DNA of 64,000 nt from Maritalea porphyrae (lineage in GTDB: Bacteria > Pseudomonadota > Alphaproteobacteria > Rhizobiales > Devosiaceae). The position numbers and the translations under genes are program-made. The notes below the pieces were generated by a model that made no database searches, was not told the origin of the DNA, and worked only from the letters and a program-made list of their open reading frames with translations. This document shows, one piece after another, positions 47,024 through 56,281 of this stretch; the first letter of the stretch is position 1, and each line of letters starts with the position of its first letter. The stretch lies in assembly GCF_030159895.1 (NCBI RefSeq), contig NZ_BSNI01000001.1, positions 124,001 through 188,000 on the forward strand. The letters are read 5' to 3'.

Positions 47024-47426
47024 TGCCGTTGGCCACCTGCAGTTTTCTAAGGTAGGTTATCACGGACACCATGTCGTCTTCGTTAACACTGGGCACCGGC
47101 GGCATATCGCCGAATGGCCAGTGATGTGATCGAACACCTACCTGTGCAGCCAGCTTAAAGGCTATATCGGCATGATGGGAAGGTTTATAAATCCTGTGAA
47201 TCAGTGGCGGTGCAATGCCTTGACGACCCGCAGCGTTTTTGCCGTGACAGGCAGCACAGTTTTCATCAAACGTCTGCTTGCCCTCCATTATCTCTTCGCT
47301 CACAACAATGGGAACAACTTCGATCATCGATTCACCAGTTGGCTCGGGCTTAGTACGGTCAAGAATGACCACACCAAAAAGCCCGAACACCAATAAAACC
47401 ACAATGATCGCCGTTCTATTTGCCAT
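47016..47426 (-). CDS. Membrane-anchored class I cytochrome c
   Basis: 136-residue monohaem cytochrome with an N-terminal anchor (residues 6-21). The haem site is CAACH at 57-61, followed by APPLIHRIYKPSHHADIAFKLA and the Met-ligand region FGDMPPVP. The ATG at 47426 is chosen over an upstream start at 47486 that has no signal-like sequence. It follows copA by 66 bases. Its layout resembles the cytochrome at 42821, so the two may be paralogues at either end of the operon. Confidence 0.82.
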   Translation of the reverse strand: MANRTAIIVVLLVFGLFGVVILDRTKPEPTGESMIEVVPIVVSEEIMEGKQTFDENCAACHGKNAAGRQGIAPPLIHRIYKPSHHADIAFKLAAQVGVRSHHWPFGDMPPVPSVNEDDMVSVITYLRKLQVANGIE

Positions 47427-47492
47427 TTCACGTTTGTGCCCAGACAACAGGTCCAAATTAAGGCATTGAACACTGTAGTTGGACAAACAAAA

Positions 47493-49964
47493 TCAAACAG
47501 CGAACCGTTTCAAACGCAATGCGTTACCTAAAACGAACACGCTCGACAAAGCCATCGCGCCGGCGGCCAACATAGGCGAAAGCAATGTGCCCGTTGAAGG
47601 ATATAGTACACCTGCCGCCACCGGGATTAAGCTGACATTGTAGGCAAATGCCCAAAAAAGGTTTTGCTGAATATTCTTGATTGTCGCTTTCGACAAAGCA
47701 ATCGCATTTGCGACGCCCTGCACATCGCCGGACATTAGCACAACATCAGCACTTTCGATTGCGATGTCAGTACCCGTACCGATGGCAATGCCAACGTCAG
47801 CTTGGGCAAGCGCAGGCGCATCGTTGATACCATCACCGACAAAGCTAACACGCTTATTCGCCGCTTGAATTTGCTTAAGAACCTCAACTTTGCCTGCTGG
47901 CAGCACTTCAGCATAAACATCGTCAATCTTCAGTTTTTTGGCGATGGCATTGGCCGTTTCTTGATTATCGCCGGTTATCATTGCCACTTTTAAGCTGAGC
48001 GCATGCAGCGCATCAATTGCTTTTGGTGTGGTTTCTTTTATTGGGTCGGCGACGGCGATAATGGCAGCTATTTTGCCATCAATGGCGGCGTAGAGTGGCG
48101 TTTTTGCTTCACGTCCAAGTCGCCTTGAGATTTCAGCAAAGGCAGACAATTCGTGGCCGAGCTTTGTCATAAAGCGATCAGCCCCAACCTCAACCGTACG
48201 CCCGTCCGCCTCGGCCCGAATGCCGTAGCCGGTAAACGAGTCAAATGAGCTTGTCTTGGGCACTTCAAGGCCCTGTTCATGTGCCGCTGCCACAATCGCC
48301 TCGGCAATCGGATGCTCCGAGTTCGCTTCCGCAGCCGCAACCAGCGCCAAGGCTTCCGCCTTATCAAAATCATCAGTTACGTCAAAATCCGTAAGCACTG
48401 GCCGCCCTAGGGTCAACGTACCCGTTTTATCGACGGCCACCACTTGCGTGTTTTTCAACTCTTGCAACGCTTCGCCATGGCGAAATAACACGCCCATCTC
48501 GGCAGCCCGTCCAGTCCCGACCATGATCGATGTTGGCGTCGCGAGCCCCATAGCGCATGGGCACGCGATTATCAAAACCGCAACACCGTTGATTAAGGCA
48601 AACGAAAGCGCTGGCTCGGGCCCAAACGCCAACCAAACACCAACTGTAATAAGCGCCACCAGCATGACAACTGGCACGAAAACCGCAGTCACTTTGTCCA
48701 CTAGCGCTTGAATTGGCAGCTTTGACCCTTGGGCATTTTCGACCATCTTTATGATCTGCGCTAAAGCGCTATCTGCGCCAACCTTAATTGCGCGAAACTC
48801 GAAGCTGCCGGTTTTGTTTATCGTGCCACCAATGACTTCACTGCCAACACTCTTTTCGACTGGCACAGGCTCACCCGAAATCATGGCTTCATCGACAAAA
48901 CTGTTTCCTCTAGTAACTTCGCCATCCACCGGAACCTTGTCGCCCGGACGAACCTGGACAATATCACCCGCAATGACCTCATCAAGCGAAACCTCGACAA
49001 ACTTGCCGTCCCGCAAAACCCGTGCCGACTTTGCTTGCAGGCTCATCAGTTTTGTAATGGCTTCACTTGTTCGCCCCTTTGCCCGCGCTTCCAACAAGCG
49101 CCCAAGCAAAATCAGTGTGATGATGACTGCACTTGCTTCAAAATAGACGTTCGCTGTGCCAGCAGGCAGCAAAGAGGGCAAAAATGTCGCCACAACCGAA
49201 TATCCCCAAGCAGCACTTGAGCCTAGGACAACAAGAGAATTCATCTCAGGCGCAAATCTCAAAAGAGCTGGCACACCCTTCTTGTAAAATATCATCCCAG
49301 GGCCGAATTGCACGATGCTCGCCATCACAAAATAAGCAAAATACAAATTGCGCATGCCTACAGATTCCATCAAAAGCATGTGCATGCCGGGAATGAAATG
49401 GGACCCCATTTCCAAAACAAACAACGGCAAAGTGAATACGACAGCAATCAACAGATTGCGCTTTAAGGTTGCATATTCCGCGTCCTTTTGAGCCTTGCGC
49501 TGCTCCAACGCATTCGCATCGGTCAATTGCGACTTGGCTCCATACCCCGCCTTTTTGACGGCTTGGGTCAGCGAAGCAGCATCCACATTGCCTCGCGCCT
49601 CGACCAAAGCGCTTTCGGTCGCCAAGTTCACCGATGCGGCGATAACTCCATCAACGCTCTTTAGTGCATCCTCAACTCGTTTCACGCACGAAGCACATGT
49701 CATGCCTTCAATTTCAAAGGTCATTGTGGTGGTCGGCACTTCATAGCCGGCATCTTCAATGGTGCGAACCACTTCGGTAATTGTTCCTGGTGAGTTGAAA
49801 TTCAAACTCACAGATTCAGTTGCCAAATTGACAGAAACATCAGAAATTCCGTCAACCTTGGAGACCGCCGTTTCCACACGCTTTACACAGGACGCGCAGG
49901 TCATCCCGGAGATGGGCAAGTTAAGCCTTTTAACTTCGGCTGATAAGTCAGTATGCGCGTTCAT
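47493..49964 (-). CDS. copA: Cu(I)-exporting P1B-type ATPase CopA
   Basis: 823-residue inner-membrane pump exporting Cu(I) from the cytoplasm. Two N-terminal metal-binding domains carry GMTCASC at residues 21-26 and 88-93. The membrane CPC motif is [13 protein letters not shown], the phosphorylated Asp is in DKTGTLTLG, and the HP motif (SEHPIAEAI) and [14 protein letters not shown] are present. It is the first gene after a CueR-type promoter and leads the cytochrome/multicopper oxidase genes; copZ is divergent. Confidence 0.96.
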   Translation of the reverse strand: MNAHTDLSAEVKRLNLPISGMTCASCVKRVETAVSKVDGISDVSVNLATESVSLNFNSPGTITEVVRTIEDAGYEVPTTTMTFEIEGMTCASCVKRVEDALKSVDGVIAASVNLATESALVEARGNVDAASLTQAVKKAGYGAKSQLTDANALEQRKAQKDAEYATLKRNLLIAVVFTLPLFVLEMGSHFIPGMHMLLMESVGMRNLYFAYFVMASIVQFGPGMIFYKKGVPALLRFAPEMNSLVVLGSSAAWGYSVVATFLPSLLPAGTANVYFEASAVIITLILLGRLLEARAKGRTSEAITKLMSLQAKSARVLRDGKFVEVSLDEVIAGDIVQVRPGDKVPVDGEVTRGNSFVDEAMISGEPVPVEKSVGSEVIGGTINKTGSFEFRAIKVGADSALAQIIKMVENAQGSKLPIQALVDKVTAVFVPVVMLVALITVGVWLAFGPEPALSFALINGVAVLIIACPCAMGLATPTSIMVGTGRAAEMGVLFRHGEALQELKNTQVVAVDKTGTLTLGRPVLTDFDVTDDFDKAEALALVAAAEANSEHPIAEAIVAAAHEQGLEVPKTSSFDSFTGYGIRAEADGRTVEVGADRFMTKLGHELSAFAEISRRLGREAKTPLYAAIDGKIAAIIAVADPIKETTPKAIDALHALSLKVAMITGDNQETANAIAKKLKIDDVYAEVLPAGKVEVLKQIQAANKRVSFVGDGINDAPALAQADVGIAIGTGTDIAIESADVVLMSGDVQGVANAIALSKATIKNIQQNLFWAFAYNVSLIPVAAGVLYPSTGTLLSPMLAAGAMALSSVFVLGNALRLKRFAV

Positions 49965-49994
49965 TTGTTCACTCCAAAAATGACAATTGAACTC

Positions 49995-50025
49995 TTCATA
50001 AACCTTCCAGTCATTGGAAGGTCAA
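49995..50025 (-). promoter_or_regulatory. CueR-type copper promoter for copA
   Basis: On the minus strand, TTGACC (-35) and TATGAA (-10) are separated by 19 bases, the long spacer typical of MerR-family promoters. Within it lies ACCTTCC-N7-GGAAGGT (50002-50022), a perfect inverted repeat of the known CueR operator form. The -10 is about 31 bases before the copA start. Confidence 0.88.
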
Positions 50026-50058
50026 CAGCTGTTTCAATATTTTGCCTATCGATGCATC

Positions 50059-50089
50059 TTGACCTTACAGCAAAGGGAAGGCTTATCAG
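50059..50089 (+). promoter_or_regulatory. CueR-type copper promoter for copZ
   Basis: On the plus strand, TTGACC and TATCAG are also 19 bases apart, with ACCTTAC-N7-GGAAGGC (50062-50082), two bases off the copA-side operator. It is about 35 bases before the copZ start. The two promoters point away from each other with 33 bp between their -35 boxes. Confidence 0.75.
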
Positions 50090-50123
50090 TTGATTCAACG
50101 CACGACTTTTTTGGAGAATTGAA

Positions 50124-50324
50124 ATGACGAAGTTTGCTGTGCCTGACATGACATGTGGCCACTGTGAAGCAACAGTGACCAAGGCAATCAAAGAAGTTGA
50201 TCCATTCGCAAGCGTCAAAGCGGATTTGGCGACCAACACAATCACGCTTAGCTCAAGCGCCGAGGTGAGCACAATAACTGCGGCGCTTGAAAAAGCGGGC
50301 TATCCTAGCACTGCAATTGGCTAG
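50124..50324 (+). CDS. copZ: Copper chaperone CopZ
   Basis: 66-residue heavy-metal-associated domain protein that carries Cu(I) to CopA. The metal site is MTCGHC (Cys11 and Cys14). The ferredoxin-like fold length is normal. TTGGAG precedes the ATG. It is divergent from copA with its own CueR-type promoter. Confidence 0.9.
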   Translation: MTKFAVPDMTCGHCEATVTKAIKEVDPFASVKADLATNTITLSSSAEVSTITAALEKAGYPSTAIG

Positions 50325-50348
50325 TCAGTCCAGATCGACAAGCTAGGA

Positions 50349-51620
50349 TTAGCCAAACATATCAGCAGTTATCGCTGCATACCAATCGACTGATGCTCGA
50401 TAGGTGGCGGCTCGCGTTTCTGCGTCTTCGCCCGCTTGTGAAATAAAGCTTGAAGTTTTGCCAATCTTCTCGTCTGTCGCGCCATATGACGCTCCAACTT
50501 TGACGCCATCATCAACCGCAATCAAACTCCAACAAGTATTGCGATATTTGGCAGGAAAACGCTTACTGTCTAACAAATCCGCCCGAACGTGCATGGCGCA
50601 AACCTTTGCCTGACTGTTTGCCGAAAAGCCGGACTTTGGCATATCGCCCGCAATTGAACTATCGCCAATTACAAAGATATTTTGATCAACTGCCGAACGC
50701 ATTGACGTAGGATCAATCTCGCAAAAACCGCTTTCATTCGTCAAACCTGCAAGTTGCGCAATTTTGCCTGCCATTTGCCCCGGAATAACATTCAGCAGGT
50801 CACCTGCAAAGTCGTCAAAGTCAGTTTCAACAATTCCGGCTTGCGCATCAATATTGCCAATACCGCCATGCACGTCGGGGCCAAGCCACTCAACCATTCC
50901 CGGATAGTATTGTTCCCACCCAGCTTGAAACAATCCTTGTTTGGAGAACTTTGGTTTGGGATCAAGCACAACGATGCGAGACTTTGAGAAGCCCTTTGAT
51001 TTCAAAACATGTGCCATCATTGAAACACGCTCATATGGCCCAGGCGGACACCGATAAGGATTTGGTGGTGTTACCATCAAAATATTTTGACCATCTTCCA
51101 ATGCATCCAGTTTTGCTTTCAGCAATTTGGTTTGCTCACCGCCATGCCATGCAGATGGTGCCAAGTCCATATCCGCAGCGTTGTATCCGGGGGTCGTGTC
51201 ATAGTTGAAATCGATACCCGGCGAGATCACCAAGCGATCATAGGGAATTGGGTCACCGGCATCGATGCGGACTTGTTTTTTGTCCCGATCAACGCCCGTG
51301 GCATATGCGTGCACAACACGAATGCCATATTCTTGCGCCAACTTTTCGTACGAATGCGTAATCGATTCAAAACTGCGCAAACCGCCGAGATAGAGATTTG
51401 AGAAAAAGCAGGTTGTGAAATGGGTCTTGGGTTCAATCAGAACAACATTGATCGCACCCTTTGCATCCTTGGCAATGTATCGCGCGGCTGTGGCGCCCCC
51501 TGCACCGCCGCCGATCACCACTACCGTTGAATTTCCAGCCCCTTTTGCAATGGACGGCATGGCCAGTCCTGCAGCAGTTGCTCCAAATAGTGCGTTAAAC
51601 GTTCTCCGGTTTAGTGTCAT
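50349..51620 (-). CDS. soxF: Sulfide dehydrogenase flavoprotein SoxF (FCSD/FccB type)
   Basis: 423-residue periplasmic FAD protein oxidising sulfide. The N-terminus NRRTFNALFGATAAGLA is a twin-arginine signal, and VVVIGGGAGGATAARYI binds FAD. The redox Cys pair of flavocytochrome c sulfide dehydrogenase is kept: Cys191 in YRCPPGPYERVS and Cys363 in NTCWSLIA. The ATG at 51620 follows GGAGGGGAAA. It is the last sox gene of the minus-strand run, 77 bases after soxE. Confidence 0.9.
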   Translation of the reverse strand: MTLNRRTFNALFGATAAGLAMPSIAKGAGNSTVVVIGGGAGGATAARYIAKDAKGAINVVLIEPKTHFTTCFFSNLYLGGLRSFESITHSYEKLAQEYGIRVVHAYATGVDRDKKQVRIDAGDPIPYDRLVISPGIDFNYDTTPGYNAADMDLAPSAWHGGEQTKLLKAKLDALEDGQNILMVTPPNPYRCPPGPYERVSMMAHVLKSKGFSKSRIVVLDPKPKFSKQGLFQAGWEQYYPGMVEWLGPDVHGGIGNIDAQAGIVETDFDDFAGDLLNVIPGQMAGKIAQLAGLTNESGFCEIDPTSMRSAVDQNIFVIGDSSIAGDMPKSGFSANSQAKVCAMHVRADLLDSKRFPAKYRNTCWSLIAVDDGVKVGASYGATDEKIGKTSSFISQAGEDAETRAATYRASVDWYAAITADMFG

Positions 51621-51697
51621 TTTCCCCTCCATGATTGTTGGTTGCAGCGCATCCAACTGATGCGCCATCCAATGCAAAGCGGGAAAGCTAACAAGTC

Positions 51698-52051
51698 CTA
51701 TTCGGCAGCCCGCTCAAAATATGTTGCCAACGCAGCGATCTCTTCATCGCCAAGCTGCAATGCAATATCACGCATCGTTGTGTTTTTGCGCAGCCCTTGC
51801 TGAAACCGAACCATCGCATCGACGAAGTATGTTTTGTCATAATTGTATAAAGTGGGTATTTCGCTGCCCGCACGATGGCAAACAACGCATTCTCCGGCCA
51901 AATACGCGCCATAATCGACGTCGCCCGCAATGTTCAAAATTTCACCACCAAGCAGCTCACCATTTGCAAAGCTGAGTGTTGCAAGAGATTGATTCATGAA
52001 AGCCGCTGCCACAAGAGACCCAACAATGCATGCAGCGCTCCTGTTCATCAT
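51698..52051 (-). CDS. soxE: Monohaem cytochrome c SoxE
   Basis: 117-residue periplasmic cytochrome, electron acceptor of SoxF. One haem site is visible, CVVCH at residues 55-59, with a Met candidate in TTMRDIALQL. The classical SoxE and FccA of several bacteria are dihaem and about twice as long, so this is a short monohaem form like the small cytochrome of green-sulfur flavocytochrome c. It overlaps the soxD stop by four bases (ATGA). Confidence 0.82.
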   Translation of the reverse strand: MMNRSAACIVGSLVAAAFMNQSLATLSFANGELLGGEILNIAGDVDYGAYLAGECVVCHRAGSEIPTLYNYDKTYFVDAMVRFQQGLRKNTTMRDIALQLGDEEIAALATYFERAAE

Positions 52052-53124
52052 TCTTGATCCGGTGTTACATCCAAAACTTGGGCCCGCTTAGTGATTTCAA
52101 CCGGACCAACCTTGCATTCGTTCATGCATGGGTCCGCCGAAACAGAATATTGCGGCTCATCTTCCCGATCATCGGCATAAAAATTGGCTGTGTTTGGCAT
52201 CTCAACCGTCAGGAAGTTTTCCTTTGATAACTCAAACTCCTCATCATCAACGATATCGTTTAGATACAAAAGATATGCCGTGATTGCGTATGTTTCATCA
52301 TCTGTCAAACTTGCTGCTTCACCAAATGGCATCGCGCGTTGAACATAATCATAAACTGTTGAAAGATACGGCCAGTAGGAGCCAATCGTTTTGACCGGGC
52401 GTTCATTTTGGAGGCTATTTTGGCCGCCCGCAAGAACCGGCCAACGACCGACACCTTCTCCGAAGTCACCATGGCAAGAAGCACATTTCTCAACGAAAAC
52501 TTCTTCGCCATCAGCAACTGTTCCACGACCGTTTGGCAAACCCATTCCATCGGGACGCACATCAAAATCCCAAGCTGCAATTTCGTCATCAGTAGCAACA
52601 CGGCCCAAATGAAACACGCCATGCTCAGGCACTTCAGCAGCGGAAGCGGCCACGTTTGTTTGCGTTGTCACTGCAGGCGCGTTTGCATCATCCGAAACGT
52701 CATCTTGCTCAGCAACAGGTGCCTGAACTTCTGCCGTCGAAAACGTGCCAAGGTATGCTAACAAATTGTCCATATCCTTTTGTTTTTTGATGCCCGCGAA
52801 GGACATTTTCGTCCCCTTCACAAAAGCCTTGGGTTTGGTCAAAAACGCATTGAGCGTTTCTTCATTCCAAACCAACCCGTCTTCGCCTTTCGCAAGCATG
52901 GCTTTTGAATATTTGAAGCCATCTTTCGAACCGGCGGCACGACCAAACAACTCATTAAGCTCGGGGCCCGATTTGTTCTTCGCCTTATCGCCGACCATGT
53001 GGCAGGCTTTGCATTTGTTAAAGACCTTCTTGCCTTTATCAACATCGCCTTGTGCAAACCCGGCAGCGGAAAATGCAGAACAAACCAGCGCCCCTAGCGC
53101 GACAGACTTAAGATACTTCAACAT
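52048..53124 (-). CDS. soxD: Dihaem cytochrome SoxD of sulfane dehydrogenase SoxCD
   Basis: 358-residue periplasmic cytochrome with a signal peptide ending near AAGFA. Haem sites are CKACH at 38-42 and CASCH at 214-218, in two domains joined by an Ala/Val/acidic linker (residues about 130-165). It accepts electrons from the molybdenum subunit SoxC. It overlaps the soxC stop by 17 bases. Confidence 0.93.
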   Translation of the reverse strand: MLKYLKSVALGALVCSAFSAAGFAQGDVDKGKKVFNKCKACHMVGDKAKNKSGPELNELFGRAAGSKDGFKYSKAMLAKGEDGLVWNEETLNAFLTKPKAFVKGTKMSFAGIKKQKDMDNLLAYLGTFSTAEVQAPVAEQDDVSDDANAPAVTTQTNVAASAAEVPEHGVFHLGRVATDDEIAAWDFDVRPDGMGLPNGRGTVADGEEVFVEKCASCHGDFGEGVGRWPVLAGGQNSLQNERPVKTIGSYWPYLSTVYDYVQRAMPFGEAASLTDDETYAITAYLLYLNDIVDDEEFELSKENFLTVEMPNTANFYADDREDEPQYSVSADPCMNECKVGPVEITKRAQVLDVTPDQE

Positions 53125-54415
53125 TCTCTGTCACTCCGTCTTTGGCCACATACCAAGTTTGAATTCCGTTATTGTGATAGATGGAATTTACCCCACGCAC
53201 TGCGCGCAATGCATCCTTAGTGGGCTGCACATTTCGATATTCATCCATTGCACGCGACTGCAAATAAAGCGGCTCACCGTTCCAATCGATATCGAGATAG
53301 AAGCGATGAACTGAGCGCGACAGGCTTGGCCCGTCAATTCGTGCTGATCGCCAATTTCGACCTCCGTCAACAGACACATCGACCCGCGAGATTTTGCCAG
53401 CGCCTGACCAAGCCAGACCTGAGATAACTGTACGGCCTTTGCCATGAGTAACCGGCGCTTGTGGGCTTGGGCTAGTGATCACTGATTTGACGTCCATTTG
53501 CCAAGAGAACCGACGCGCCCGACCGTCAGGCATAAGATCTGTATATTTGGAGGTTTCTTCGCGCTGATGCCAAGGCTGATCGCCAACTTCAATTCGGCGC
53601 AACCACTTAATCCACATATTGCCTTCCCACCCAGGCACCACCAAGCGCATTGGATAGCCTTGTTCAGGGCGCAACGCTTCGCCATTCATCTTGAAGGCGA
53701 TCATGCAATCATTAAGCGCTTTTTCAATTGGAATTGAACGGGTCATTGCCGAAGCGTCGCCGCCTTCAACCAACAACCACTTGCCGTTTGGTTTAATACC
53801 GGCTTCTTCCAAAACGTGGCGCAACTTGATGCCAGTATACATCACATTATGGATCATGCCGTGGGTGAACTGCACCCCATTCAATTGGGCCCCGCGCCAT
53901 TCCATGCCCGAATTTGCAGCACATTCCAGGAAATACACTTTGTTTTCACGGGGAAACCGCTTGAGGTCTTCCAAGGTAAAAACCAGTGGCGTGTCCACAA
54001 GCCCGTGGATCATCAAGCGATGAGCGGTCGGGTCAATCTCCGCGATGCCGCCATGATGCCGTTCAAAGCACACGCCGTTTGGGGTGATGATGCCGTCAAG
54101 TTCATGCAACGGCGTAAAGCTAACTGAACTGACCGGGTCCGCAGTCAACCATTCAACATTTCGCCGTATCACGTGTGCTTCATGCGCGGAGGGAGTACCA
54201 TATGGCCGCGCATCGACACCATCACCCAAATAGGTCCGCCAATCTTGTTTCTGCAAAATTACATTCTCGCCGGCAGCTTGCGCCGCCCCAGCAGCCGCTG
54301 CACCTAACGCAGCCGCGCCACCGGCAACTAATCCATTTTTCAGGAAGGCGCGGCGGCCATTATCCGGATGATCATTTCGACCTTTTGCGCTTCTCAGCAT
54401 CGATTTTTTGCTCAT
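53108..54415 (-). CDS. soxC: Sulfane dehydrogenase molybdenum subunit SoxC
   Basis: 435-residue sulfite-oxidase-fold protein with a twin-arginine signal (GRRAFLKNGLVAGGAAALGA). The molybdenum-ligating Cys is Cys165 in YFLECAANSGMEWRG. RLVVPGWEGNMWIKWLRRIE is conserved. With SoxD it oxidises the SoxY-bound sulfane sulfur, so no sulfur globules are expected. A separate promoter in the soxB-soxC gap, with paired TTCATATG repeats, may drive soxCDEF. Confidence 0.94.
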   Translation of the reverse strand: MSKKSMLRSAKGRNDHPDNGRRAFLKNGLVAGGAAALGAAAAGAAQAAGENVILQKQDWRTYLGDGVDARPYGTPSAHEAHVIRRNVEWLTADPVSSVSFTPLHELDGIITPNGVCFERHHGGIAEIDPTAHRLMIHGLVDTPLVFTLEDLKRFPRENKVYFLECAANSGMEWRGAQLNGVQFTHGMIHNVMYTGIKLRHVLEEAGIKPNGKWLLVEGGDASAMTRSIPIEKALNDCMIAFKMNGEALRPEQGYPMRLVVPGWEGNMWIKWLRRIEVGDQPWHQREETSKYTDLMPDGRARRFSWQMDVKSVITSPSPQAPVTHGKGRTVISGLAWSGAGKISRVDVSVDGGRNWRSARIDGPSLSRSVHRFYLDIDWNGEPLYLQSRAMDEYRNVQPTKDALRAVRGVNSIYHNNGIQTWYVAKDGVTENVEVS

Positions 54416-54435
54416 CTGATAACGCCCCTCTTTGA

Positions 54436-54455
54436 TTCATATGATTTTTCATATG
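54436..54455 (-). promoter_or_regulatory. TTCATATG direct repeat upstream of soxC (candidate SoxR site)
   Basis: Two copies of TTCATATG with 12-base periodicity at 54436 and 54448, in the 89-base soxB-soxC gap. The same element, in either orientation, occurs in the soxW-soxX gap, with related forms near soxV and soxH. Confidence 0.6.
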
Positions 54456-54504
54456 TATTTTTACAAATTTTCACTCGCATTTCAAAAGAACTCTCAAATC
54501 AAGT

Positions 54505-56199
54505 CTAACTGGAAATAACTTTGACCGAACGGTTTGGCTCAAGCGCAACAACGGGGTTCTTCTGCAGGTGATCTTCCACCACATCCCAAATTGCAGGGCC
54601 CTCAACATCTTCGCTTACCGATGCCCAACCTGCGACAACATACGTGCTTTCTGGATTGATCTTTTCACCACTTTCCAGCAGCGTCATATCAGTGATCCTG
54701 TTACCGATCGTCTTTGTCGGGTCAATCGTGTAACCCATGCCACCAACTCGCACCATGTCGCCACCTTGTTGATAATAAGGGTCGGCATTAAACAAATTGT
54801 CGGCCACGTCTTCCAAAATGTCGTGGATGGTCTTGCCAGTCATCTCGCTACGATACGCAGACGGATAAGTCATTGCGCAGGCATTGTGCAAATCTTCAAC
54901 GGTAATCGCCTCTCCTGGCAGAACGCTAGTGCCCCATCTAAAGCCTGGGGAAAGTGCGATGTCAGCATCACGCTCCTCAATAAGTGCCTGACAGATCAGG
55001 TCGTCGAAGGTGCCATTGAAATTGCCGCGACGGTATAAAAGGCTGTCCGTTGTGCCAAGTTCGCGCGCAAGTTCTTCGCTGTATGGTGCGCGCACCTTTT
55101 CAACCAACGCCGTCATTTCAGCATCCTGTTCAATCACATCAGAAAAGATTGGAACCAATCGATATTTAAAGCCCTTCACATCCCCTTTTTGGACGTCCAA
55201 GTCCAAACGAGAAACAAACTTGCCGTGCGAACCAGTTGCCACCAGCAAAGTCTTGTTCACCAGCAAAGGTTCGGGCAACGCATCGTGCGTATGACCGCAC
55301 AAGATCACATCAATACCGTCAACGCGTTTTGCAAGCGCACGATCAACATCAAAACCGTTGTGTGAAAGCAAAACGATCAGCTCTGCGCCATCTGCTCGCG
55401 CAGCCTCAATATTGCGGGCGATATCTTCCTCGCGAATGCCAAATGACCAATTAGGGAACATCCAGCGCGGGTTCGCGATCGGGGTGTATGGAAATGCCTG
55501 ACCAATTACCCCGACCTTTACGCCACCGCGTTCAAAAATCTTGTATCCCTCAAATGCTGGTTCGTTCCACTCAGCATCATAAATATTAGAGCCCAAGAAT
55601 GGGAATGGCAGCTCGTCCACAATCTCAGTGACCCTGTCAACGCCATATGTGAATTCCCAATGCCCCGTCATCGCATCTGGTTTGAGGGCATTCATGACTT
55701 CAACCATATCCGCGCCATGGGTCATGTTAGAAGTGTAACTGCCTTGCCAAGTGTCGCCACCGTCGAGCAACAACATATTGTCCGCGCGGCTTGATCTGAT
55801 GGAATTTACAACCGTTGCAATACGATCCATGCCACCCATTTTGCCGTAAGACTTTGCCAGGTTCACATAGTCTTCTGAGGTGAGCGCGTAAGCCTGAGCC
55901 GAGCCAGGCTGAATATTGTACAAGTCCAGAAAGTCTTTTCCCGTCACATGTGGCGGCTTGCCATAGGCGTCGCCAACACCCAAATTGATTGATGGCTCTC
56001 GGAAAAAGACTGGCATCAATTGCGCATGCAAATCTGTGATGTGGACCAGAGTGACATTGCCGTAAGCGTCCATGTCGAGCAAATCGCTTTGAGACAGCTC
56101 TTGGCGCGCAGCAGCGCGGGCCCATTGTCCCGGCATGCCCAGCCCACCAATTGCAGACGTTGCAACTGCCGCCATCAAAAACTCACGACGAGAAAACAT
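54505..56199 (-). CDS. soxB: Thiosulfohydrolase SoxB
   Basis: 564-residue dimanganese hydrolase that releases sulfate from SoxY-bound thiosulfate. A twin-arginine signal (SRREFLMAAVATSAIGGLG) leads. Metal-site motifs are VHITDLHAQL, LLLDGGDTWQGS, the SoxB-specific TGHWEFTYG in place of GNHEFD of nucleotidases, and CGHTHDALP. The C-terminal substrate domain and full length are intact. It follows soxA by 82 bases. Confidence 0.96.
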   Translation of the reverse strand: MFSRREFLMAAVATSAIGGLGMPGQWARAAARQELSQSDLLDMDAYGNVTLVHITDLHAQLMPVFFREPSINLGVGDAYGKPPHVTGKDFLDLYNIQPGSAQAYALTSEDYVNLAKSYGKMGGMDRIATVVNSIRSSRADNMLLLDGGDTWQGSYTSNMTHGADMVEVMNALKPDAMTGHWEFTYGVDRVTEIVDELPFPFLGSNIYDAEWNEPAFEGYKIFERGGVKVGVIGQAFPYTPIANPRWMFPNWSFGIREEDIARNIEAARADGAELIVLLSHNGFDVDRALAKRVDGIDVILCGHTHDALPEPLLVNKTLLVATGSHGKFVSRLDLDVQKGDVKGFKYRLVPIFSDVIEQDAEMTALVEKVRAPYSEELARELGTTDSLLYRRGNFNGTFDDLICQALIEERDADIALSPGFRWGTSVLPGEAITVEDLHNACAMTYPSAYRSEMTGKTIHDILEDVADNLFNADPYYQQGGDMVRVGGMGYTIDPTKTIGNRITDMTLLESGEKINPESTYVVAGWASVSEDVEGPAIWDVVEDHLQKNPVVALEPNRSVKVISS

Positions 56200-56281
56200 A
56201 ATTCACCCCTATTGAATCCTCACCCATTACGCCGGATCAGCAATGCAGCAGCGCCGTGGCGCTGCCGCGTCATATGTTGTT

